DNA of 13,724 nucleotides from Candidatus Woesearchaeota archaeon (lineage in GTDB: Archaea > Nanobdellota > Nanobdellia > Woesearchaeales > JAFCFN01): assembly GCA_017609245.1 (NCBI GenBank), contig JAFCEI010000009.1:1-13724 (forward strand), in the 5' to 3' direction. Below are positions 6,189-12,236 of the stretch, piece after piece (the first letter of the stretch is position 1; every line of letters begins with the position of its first letter). The position numbers were made by a program, and so were the translations under genes. The notes under the pieces were generated by a model that saw only the letters and a list, made by a program, of their open reading frames with translations, had not been told where the DNA came from and did not search any database.

Positions 6189-6721
6189 TCAACCCCTCTT
6201 AAACAAACCTCTTTTAACTGTTCAAACTCAATCCTGTCACAGAAGACCGAATTTTTATTCTCAACAGCAAGATCCTTGAAACAAAGGTCACGTATGCCTT
6301 GCGAGTTTGATATTAAGCTGCAGATATCTTCATTAAACCCTTCTACAACTCCTGTAAAATAATAGCACTGGTCTCTGTCATCTTGTATAGCAAGCTGGGA
6401 GCAGATACTCAGATTATTCATCCTAAGAGCAAGCTGTATATAACAGTCAGTTTTTAGGCTTATGTTTGCAGCAGCCTCTTCAACATCACTGTAATCAGCA
6501 TCAATTATCTTGTCGCATACTGACAGGTCTAATGTATCTATTGCAACCATCTCATAGCACAAATTTACATGATAAGGCTCTTTTAATTCCTGGCAAAGCT
6601 CCTCATTGCCTGTATTCACTGCCTGAGCAGCATAGCTCTGCGAATCCTGTAATGTAACGCACCCGCTTACTGATACTGCTAAAATAAGCAGCGCCAAAAT
6701 GATAGATTTGTTTAGTTTCAT
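6185..6721 (-). CDS. Small lipoprotein with repeated C-x13-14-C motifs
   Basis: This 178-residue protein starts MKLNKSIILALLILAVSVSG followed by Cys21. That is a positively charged N-terminus, a hydrophobic stretch and a VSGC lipobox, so it should be exported and lipid-anchored. The mature part has four units of C-x13/14-C (Cys 55/69, 93/107, 119/134, 147/161), plus flanking Cys43 and Cys173. The units share a pattern of C-[YF]-x-x-L/T-A-x(5-6)-S-x-C-x-x-[IL], as in CYIQLALRMNNLSIC and CFKDLAVENKNSVFC, suggesting stacked helical hairpins each stapled by a disulfide (inference). The ATG at 6721 overlaps the aldolase stop (ATGA) and is preferred over a TTG three codons upstream. I do not recognise a named family. 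Its place between fba and the dehydrogenase implies co-expression with sugar metabolism; a sugar-binding or envelope role would be a guess. Confidence 0.75.
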   Translation of the reverse strand: MKLNKSIILALLILAVSVSGCVTLQDSQSYAAQAVNTGNEELCQELKEPYHVNLCYEMVAIDTLDLSVCDKIIDADYSDVEEAAANISLKTDCYIQLALRMNNLSICSQLAIQDDRDQCYYFTGVVEGFNEDICSLISNSQGIRDLCFKDLAVENKNSVFCDRIEFEQLKEVCLRGVE

Positions 6722-7470
6722 TTTTCCCAAATAATCTCCTTTAATTTCTTGGTCCTTTCCAGCGGATTATCGCTCTGCCAGATATTCCTGCCGATTGCAA
6801 GGCCAGAAGCACCAGCCCTTATAACTTCTCTTGTCTCTTTCAACAGTTCTTTTTCAGAAACCTTAGATCCTCCGGCAATGACAACCTTTGCCTTGCCAGC
6901 AGATTTTATAATCCATTTAAGGTCATTGATTCTGCCGTTATATTTCAGTTTGATAATGTCAGCACCTAATTCCAAGCCAATCCTTGCAGCATAAGCCAAA
7001 ATATCCCTGCCTAACTCATTTTTTACAACAGCACCTCTTGGATAAGCCCACATCACAACAGGTAACCCATTAGCATGCGCTTCTTCTTCTATCTTCTTGA
7101 ATTGGGAAAACATCTCAGGCTCATGCTCAGAACCGATATAGATCGTATAACCCACAGCTGAAGCACCTAGCTCAATAGCTTTCTTGACAGAACAAACCTG
7201 CGTTGAGACAGGATCTCCTTTCAATAATCTGGTCTTGCCGTTTAACTTCAAGATTAAGGGAACTTTTTTTTTGTAAGGTTTGTAATATTTCTCAGCAATT
7301 CCTTTCTGCAAAATCACTGCATTGTATCTTCCTTTGGCAGCAATATCAAGAACATATTTTGGGTCAACATTTTTGTCATTAAAATCAGTAGGTCCGTGCT
7401 CCAGTCCCTGGTCATAGGCCAGGAAGATGCATTTTCTGTTTCTGGTTATTTTATTTAGATTGATTTCCAT
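6718..7470 (-). CDS. fba: Archaeal class I fructose-bisphosphate aldolase (DhnA/FbaB type)
   Basis: This 250-residue TIM-barrel Schiff-base aldolase cleaves fructose 1,6-bisphosphate into two triose phosphates. It closely resembles characterised archaeal enzymes such as that of Thermoproteus tenax: AYDQGLEHGP (18-27, with active-site D20), LQKGIAEKYY (54-63), LILKLNGKT (72-80), SAVGYTIYIGSE (104-115), WAYPRGA with catalytic Y143, the Schiff-base lysine K176 in IKLKYNGR, phosphate-binding GGSK (200-203), and AIGRNIWQ (225-232). Some archaeal members also have bisphosphatase activity; whether this one does cannot be told. ATG 7470 lies one nt after the upstream stop. An in-frame GTG at 7494, with GAGGTAAG nine nt before it, would add eight residues and overlap the upstream gene by 23 nt, so the start is uncertain. 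Confidence 0.95.
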   Translation of the reverse strand: MEINLNKITRNRKCIFLAYDQGLEHGPTDFNDKNVDPKYVLDIAAKGRYNAVILQKGIAEKYYKPYKKKVPLILKLNGKTRLLKGDPVSTQVCSVKKAIELGASAVGYTIYIGSEHEPEMFSQFKKIEEEAHANGLPVVMWAYPRGAVVKNELGRDILAYAARIGLELGADIIKLKYNGRINDLKWIIKSAGKAKVVIAGGSKVSEKELLKETREVIRAGASGLAIGRNIWQSDNPLERTKKLKEIIWEK

Positions 7471-7471
7471 T

Positions 7472-7807
7472 TTAGCTTGCTCGTATAAAATCACATTCAG
7501 GGCTTACCTCAACAAAATGCATTCTTCTCCCCTCATTATATGCAGCTATCCAGCTGGAGCATTGATTCTCAGGCATATCATCAATTTCTTGCCTTGGCCT
7601 GTGAGCAACATCGCAGACCCAGCCAATATTTTCAATAGGGTCTATAAGACAAGGCCCGTCACTAAGATTCCTGCCTCCATCCAATGCAGTTTGGCATTCG
7701 TTGATGCAAACTTCTATTGCAACTGCTTCACCTACTCCATTGCTTTGTTCATGACATCCGCTAATTAAAACAAACCCTGCAATCAAAATTAAAACTTTTA
7801 CATTCAT
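7472..7807 (-). CDS. Small Cys-rich lipoprotein of unknown function
   Basis: This 111-residue protein begins MNVKVLILIAGFVLISGC, a short signal peptide with an ISGC lipobox, so it is probably exported and anchored by lipid on Cys18. The mature domain of about 93 residues has six further cysteines (34, 38, 53, 65, 83, 104) and motif-like segments IGWVCDVAHRPRQE, PENQCSSW and HFVEVSPECDFI. The even spacing of Cys and Trp suggests a small disulfide-stabilised extracytoplasmic domain. My impression is that similar Cys/Trp-rich proteins occur in other archaea, but I cannot name a characterised family. The ATG follows the hydrolase stop directly (TAAATG), and the gene ends one nt before the aldolase ATG, so it is embedded in the glycolytic operon. 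No function is assigned. Confidence 0.72.
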   Translation of the reverse strand: MNVKVLILIAGFVLISGCHEQSNGVGEAVAIEVCINECQTALDGGRNLSDGPCLIDPIENIGWVCDVAHRPRQEIDDMPENQCSSWIAAYNEGRRMHFVEVSPECDFIRAS

Positions 7808-9811
7808 TTAATGCTCACACTTTTTAATTTTTTTATCAACAATAATCTTGCCATTTTTTCTTTCTATCTTGATATCTGCTACTTTATCAAACACATGTAC
7901 TTTCTTGAGTTCAATCTTGTTTATGTTTTTTGGCAGCTTAGGTATTATATTGATTTTTTTGTTGAGAGGGTCTGGCTTGACCCCACATAACCCTTCTATA
8001 ACTGACTGCAGGAACAGTGAAGAGCTCCAGAGCTGGCACCATGCAGGATATCTTAGAGTTGGTGCAGCACCCAATGCCTCGGTTTTTACATCCCTTGGTC
8101 CTGCATTGATCTTGCTTACTGTGAACTTGTTGCCATGCAGCCATTCAGGAGCAAGCCCTGGTACATGATGCCAGTATAGTTTGTGCTGTTTTTTCAATAT
8201 GCCATAAGCTTTCTCTTTTTTGTTATATTTGTAATAGGCTAAAGCAGCCCAGCCATTTAATAAAGGCCATATCCCTCCTTTGTGATAGCTTGAGGGATCA
8301 TATCCCTTGCTTAGCTTTGCCCTGCTTCTCACACCCATCTCTGCTACCAGCCCACTTTCATCAGCTTTTTTGAACCAGGCCTCTGCTTTTTTCTTGTCAG
8401 CCAGGCCCAGTAGCAAAAGGATAAAAGGATTTACAGTTATTTCATTTGTATATTTTCCATTTTTATGAAGATGGTCTATGAAACGTCCATTTCTCCAGAA
8501 CAGTTTCAGTTTTTGCTTTGCTTTTTTGCTGTAGTCTGTCCACCTTTTTACCAGTGCCTTGTCACCAGCAACCTTTGCAAGCTCTGCACCATATTCCAGA
8601 CTCTTCACAAACAAAGCCTGTATCTCAATGGCAGTGTCTCGTCTTGAATATGAATCCATCCATGTAACCCCTCTTACAAATCCCTCTGGCTTGTGCCTTA
8701 TCATGTGATTTTCAGAAAGATTTATCTGAAGTTCAACAGCTTTCTTGATTATCTCAAATATGCTTTTTACATAGGCAGAATCAGCAGTCCAGGTATAGTA
8801 ATAATGCATGGCATAGACGAAAAGGAGGGTTGGATCAACACCATAATAATTTGGTTCCCCAGTCATCCAAATCTCATTAGGAACCTCTCCAATTTGCTTT
8901 GTTTCTGTCTCATATGTGCTCTGATATCTTGCAAATATGTTCAGCATTGATTTGACACAGTCAAAATCACCTATTGAGAGTATTCCTGGCGCACTCCAGA
9001 AAGAATCTCTACCATAATACTCTATAAAATCAGGAAGCCCTGCAAAAAACCCTCTCCCAAGATCGTGCTGCTGGTGCCTTAGCAGCCTTAAGTTATATTT
9101 TGCAAGGATAAATGCCCTGCTCAGCTCATCGTCATCGCATTTAAACTCAACACTATCGATTATTCTGCTGTAATACTTGTTTTTTTTCCTGGTTCTCTGC
9201 CCTTTTTCAGTTACCCTTTGCATGTGCCTTTCAAGATTGCGCTCAGATCGTGTTGATGTTGCAAAATCTAACAGAATGTTCTGTCCGCTAAATTTTATCC
9301 GATTGTTTGCCCATCTTAATCTTTTATTTGCCTTGAACATGCACCATATCTTAGTGTCAAAATCGCTTCTTGCATATATTCCGTCTGACCGCTCAATCAC
9401 GCTGAACTGTTTTATAGGGTTTTCACGCCATACATAATTGAAAGAAAATTTAGGCTCGATCTCTAATTCCACCTTTTTGTTTGCCTTGATAAATATCTTC
9501 AGGCCTGAAAAATCCTCAGGGACAAAATATGTTAATTTTATTTTTTTATCTTTAAGCTCAAAATAATGGGTTGTCTCGCTTATATCAATTACAGCTCTTT
9601 TGATATATTGATGAAGGTTGCAGACCTTTCCATTATCCTTGATATATAGCTTAAGTGAGTCAAGAAAGATTACAGGGGGAAAATAAAAACCTGATTTTCT
9701 TCCAGTCATGGAACCATCCAGGGAATACACCATGAAATGATCCCTGCCTCTTTGAAAATAAGGCATAGAAAGATCCTTATCAACAATTATTGGAAATATT
9801 TTTTTTGCCAT
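7808..9811 (-). CDS. (alpha/alpha)6-barrel glycoside hydrolase, glycogen-debranching / amylo-alpha-1,6-glucosidase-like
   Basis: This 667-residue protein has no signal peptide, so it should act on cytoplasmic glucan. Residues ~1-215 are a beta-rich N-terminal domain, ~220-610 an (alpha/alpha)6 barrel, and ~615-660 a small beta cap. Barrel signatures are AGLPDFIEYYGRDSFW (257-272), VTWMD (382-386, with D386 a candidate acid), HKGGIWPLLNGW (510-521) and GLAPEWLHG (552-560, with E556 a candidate catalytic carboxylate). These fit the COG3408-like debranching and amylo-1,6-glucosidase group. The exact linkage specificity is inferred; a trehalase-, rhamnosidase- or GH63-like activity is possible. 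It starts at ATG 9811 behind GAGGAAAG (9813-9820), 24 nt after the PfkB gene, and touches the 111-aa lipoprotein gene. In this operon it would feed glucose units into glycolysis. Confidence 0.82.
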   Translation of the reverse strand: MAKKIFPIIVDKDLSMPYFQRGRDHFMVYSLDGSMTGRKSGFYFPPVIFLDSLKLYIKDNGKVCNLHQYIKRAVIDISETTHYFELKDKKIKLTYFVPEDFSGLKIFIKANKKVELEIEPKFSFNYVWRENPIKQFSVIERSDGIYARSDFDTKIWCMFKANKRLRWANNRIKFSGQNILLDFATSTRSERNLERHMQRVTEKGQRTRKKNKYYSRIIDSVEFKCDDDELSRAFILAKYNLRLLRHQQHDLGRGFFAGLPDFIEYYGRDSFWSAPGILSIGDFDCVKSMLNIFARYQSTYETETKQIGEVPNEIWMTGEPNYYGVDPTLLFVYAMHYYYTWTADSAYVKSIFEIIKKAVELQINLSENHMIRHKPEGFVRGVTWMDSYSRRDTAIEIQALFVKSLEYGAELAKVAGDKALVKRWTDYSKKAKQKLKLFWRNGRFIDHLHKNGKYTNEITVNPFILLLLGLADKKKAEAWFKKADESGLVAEMGVRSRAKLSKGYDPSSYHKGGIWPLLNGWAALAYYKYNKKEKAYGILKKQHKLYWHHVPGLAPEWLHGNKFTVSKINAGPRDVKTEALGAAPTLRYPAWCQLWSSSLFLQSVIEGLCGVKPDPLNKKINIIPKLPKNINKIELKKVHVFDKVADIKIERKNGKIIVDKKIKKCEH

Positions 9812-9835
9812 ACTTTCCTCTTTTTTTAGTGGAAC

Positions 9836-10759
9836 TCAAACCTTTTTCAAAGCTTCATTCCATCTTAACAGTTTGTTCAGGGCCCCATAATGCTGTATAA
9901 CTGACTCTGAATTGGCAATGCCCAGTTTCAAAGCTAGCTTGATATCATTCTTCTTGACCAAGCCAGACAAAAATCCTGAAGCAAATGCATCTCCGGCGCC
10001 TGTTGTTTCAACTACCTTTATGTTTGCATGAGGCTTTACAGAACAGATCTCCTGCCCATCATAAGCATATGCTGCTTTGCTGCCGTCTGTAACCACAACA
10101 ATCTCAGGCCCAAGCTTGTTGATGCCTTTTAACAGATCATCTATCTTTTTCTTTTTAACCAAGGTTTGTGCTTCTTCTTTGTTCATGATTATGACTGTAA
10201 GATTTTTTAGGATATTTTTCAGCTTGGCAGAAGTCTTTTTTGCAACATATGCATCCATATTAAATGCAGTCTTTATCCCTTTTTTCTTCAGCCACATTAT
10301 CAGCTTTTCCTCTGTTTTAAATGACTCATCTTTTAATGAAGAAAAGAAAACCCATTCTGTTTTTAGCTTGTTTTTATTGACTTCACTAAATTTAAAATGA
10401 TCAACAACACCATGTGATGTAAGTATTGTCCTGTGTTTTTCATATGAGTCTAAGATTATGCCTAATCCAGTAAGTCCTTTTACCTGCTTACCTAAAAAAT
10501 CAATCTTTTCTTTTTTTAGAACATCTAATATTGTGTCAGCAGCCCCATCATTGCCCAGCTTTCCCATATAAGCTGTTTTTAATCCCATCCTTGATGTTCC
10601 GACAGCAACATTTACTCCAACACCTCCTGCAGCAAATCTTAGGGATTTGATAGGAATCTTGTCTCCAGCAGGATAAGCAATATAACCATCTTTTTCTCTC
10701 AATCCGGTCTCAACAAAAATATCTTTTGTTGCAGAGCCAAATGTTACAATGTCATACAT
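9836..10759 (-). CDS. pfkB: PfkB-family carbohydrate kinase (candidate phosphofructokinase)
   Basis: This 307-residue cytoplasmic ATP-dependent kinase has a ribokinase-like fold. It shows the first PfkB signature AAGGVGVNVAVGTSRMG (43-59), the N-x-x-E magnesium motif at N193-E196 (MNKEEA), VVVTDGSKAA (221-230), and the second signature ETTGAGDAFASGF (251-263) with catalytic base D257. The family phosphorylates fructose 6-phosphate, fructose 1-phosphate, tagatose 6-phosphate, ribose, nucleosides and others, and the sequence alone does not settle which. Its position between pgk and a glucan hydrolase, with fba in the same operon and no other PFK candidate here, makes fructose-6-phosphate 1-kinase the leading hypothesis. 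The start ATG overlaps the pgk stop by 8 nt (ATGTATGA), with a strong ribosome site GGAGGTGC inside pgk. Some archaea use ADP-dependent PFKs, which belong to a different family. Confidence 0.85.
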   Translation of the reverse strand: MYDIVTFGSATKDIFVETGLREKDGYIAYPAGDKIPIKSLRFAAGGVGVNVAVGTSRMGLKTAYMGKLGNDGAADTILDVLKKEKIDFLGKQVKGLTGLGIILDSYEKHRTILTSHGVVDHFKFSEVNKNKLKTEWVFFSSLKDESFKTEEKLIMWLKKKGIKTAFNMDAYVAKKTSAKLKNILKNLTVIIMNKEEAQTLVKKKKIDDLLKGINKLGPEIVVVTDGSKAAYAYDGQEICSVKPHANIKVVETTGAGDAFASGFLSGLVKKNDIKLALKLGIANSESVIQHYGALNKLLRWNEALKKV

Positions 10760-11933
10760 GCTCCAGCACCTCCAGCCCAGGAAGCCTTTTCCCTGCCAGA
10801 TACTTTAACAGTGCCCCTCCTGACAAGCTTACATGGTCAATGCCTTTTATGCCATAAAGTTCAACAGCAGAAGAGCTGTCTCCTCCTCCGACCAATGTAA
10901 ACCCTTTTGACTTCCCTAATTTCCTCAATATCTTTACAGTGCCTTTGCTGAACTCTGGCCAAAGGTAATATCCAGGAGTTCCTTTCAAAAATACTGTTTT
11001 CGCTTTTGATATGATCTTGTTGTAATTTTTTATTGTTTTAGAGCCAATGTCAAATATCTCATATTCAGAAGGCAGTTTTTCAACTTTCAGCTCAACCCTC
11101 TTATCATCAACCTTAACAGCAACATCAACAGGGGTTTTTATCTTGTCAGCTATTTTTCTCACATCAAATATGCAATCCAGTGCTTTTTTGCGTTCCAGGA
11201 ATTCGTTCTGCTTTCCCAGATTAATCCCTTTTGCAGTTAATGAAACATGCCCGAACAAGCCGCAGCTTAAGATATGATCTACTTTATTCTCTTCTAGATA
11301 TTTGTTGATCAAATCAATATAATCAGAAGGTTTAGACCCTCCAAGAATCAGTACAAAAGGCCTTTCTATCTTTTTAGTTACCTTATCTAACGCCTTTAAT
11401 TCATTTTCTAAAACCCTGCCAGCGCAGTTTGGAAGCACATAAGCAAAACCAACAACAGATGCATGGCTTCTGTGGCACACTGATAATGAGTCCTGCACAA
11501 ACAAGTCAAAATACTCTTTCAAGACTTCTACAAAAGCTCCTTTTGCATGCTGCTGAGCAGTCAGATTTTCTGTTTCACCATCCCAGCTTCTTGTATTTTT
11601 CAGCAATAAGATATCTCCTCTTTCCAATTCTTCAATAGCATTTTTTACTTCAGAGCCAAACAGGAAATTTATGTATTTCACCTCTTTTCCCACCTGTTCT
11701 GACAATAATTTCGCATGCTGCTCAAGGCTTTCTAGATAATCTTCTTCACCTTTTCTTCCTTGGTGAGCTATCACAACAGTTTTAGCATCTTTGTCTGATA
11801 ATTCTTTCAATGTCTTTGCATGCTGTTTGATCCTTCCTGACAACTGCACAACTCCATCACTCACAGGACTGTTCAAATCAACTCTCACAAGAACTCTTTT
11901 TCCTTTAACATCAAAATCATCAAGGGTTTTCAT
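10752..11933 (-). CDS. pgk: Phosphoglycerate kinase (divergent archaeal form)
   Basis: This 393-residue two-domain enzyme transfers phosphate from 1,3-bisphosphoglycerate to ADP, yielding ATP. The 3-phosphoglycerate site is intact: RVDLN (R17, D19, N21), R34, AHQGR (H57, R60), NTR (R115) and CHRSHAS (R155). The nucleotide domain has ILGGSKPSD with catalytic K201 and VGGGDSS (348-354, Mg-binding D352). The terminal SGGALLKYLAGKRLPGLEVL-like segment is typical. Deviations are clear: the usual W/S-N-G-P-x-G-V-F-E loop reads LKGTPGYYLW (316-325), so the ribose-contacting glutamate becomes L324, and VNDAF becomes VQDSL. The length is close to the archaeal norm of about 400. The ATG overlaps the upstream 101-aa gene as ATGA. 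Identity as PGK is secure; the altered nucleotide loop is noteworthy. Confidence 0.95.
   Translation of the reverse strand: MKTLDDFDVKGKRVLVRVDLNSPVSDGVVQLSGRIKQHAKTLKELSDKDAKTVVIAHQGRKGEEDYLESLEQHAKLLSEQVGKEVKYINFLFGSEVKNAIEELERGDILLLKNTRSWDGETENLTAQQHAKGAFVEVLKEYFDLFVQDSLSVCHRSHASVVGFAYVLPNCAGRVLENELKALDKVTKKIERPFVLILGGSKPSDYIDLINKYLEENKVDHILSCGLFGHVSLTAKGINLGKQNEFLERKKALDCIFDVRKIADKIKTPVDVAVKVDDKRVELKVEKLPSEYEIFDIGSKTIKNYNKIISKAKTVFLKGTPGYYLWPEFSKGTVKILRKLGKSKGFTLVGGGDSSSAVELYGIKGIDHVSLSGGALLKYLAGKRLPGLEVLEHV
10766..10773 (-). promoter_or_regulatory. Internal ribosome binding site for the PfkB gene inside pgk
   Basis: GGAGGTGC lies six nt before ATG 10759, within the last codons of pgk. 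It supports coupled translation across the 8-nt overlap and fixes the PfkB start. Confidence 0.65.
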
Positions 11934-12235
11934 CTTCCAAGTAAACCTTTTAGATATGGGATTGCCTTAAACTTAGATCCTCCGCCAACTATTAAAAACC
12001 CATTTGCAATCCAGCCAGGAATATAACTCACCCCTTTAGTTTCAGCAGCTTTAGCAATCTGACCTTGAATTGCATACTTTGGTGCTTCATACCATCCAAG
12101 ATAATAAGCATATAACTGTACTGCTATCCCTGTAACAAGACAAGTTTTTTGCACTGGTTTAGACACTTTAAATGACCTTATTTTCTGAAGGATAGTTCCT
12201 TTTTCTTTTGTTTCTAATTTTTTTTCTAAACTCAT
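11930..12235 (-). CDS. Small membrane-like protein of unknown function between gap and pgk
   Basis: This 101-residue protein starts at ATG 12235, one nt after the gap stop. The reading frame is open upstream to 12361, but that part overlaps gap and is not credible. The N-terminal 30 residues are strongly basic (many Lys). Residues ~31-49 (TCLVTGIAVQLYAYYLGWY) are hydrophobic enough to be a membrane segment, and a second, Gly-rich hydrophobic stretch lies at ~70-86 (SYIPGWIANGFLIVGGG), followed by a basic tail. It might be a one- or two-pass membrane protein with cytoplasmic basic ends (inference). I do not recognise a family. Its stop overlaps the pgk ATG (ATGA), so its synthesis is coupled to both neighbours. 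Placement between the enzymes that make and use 1,3-bisphosphoglycerate suggests a link to that step, but no function is shown. Confidence 0.7.
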   Translation of the reverse strand: MSLEKKLETKEKGTILQKIRSFKVSKPVQKTCLVTGIAVQLYAYYLGWYEAPKYAIQGQIAKAAETKGVSYIPGWIANGFLIVGGGSKFKAIPYLKGLLGR

Positions 12236-12236
12236 C

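Noticed and set aside
7260..7275. Run of T on the + strand as a possible terminator
   Set aside because: It encodes a lysine run in the aldolase on the minus strand and has no adjacent stem; the motifs continue in frame on both sides.
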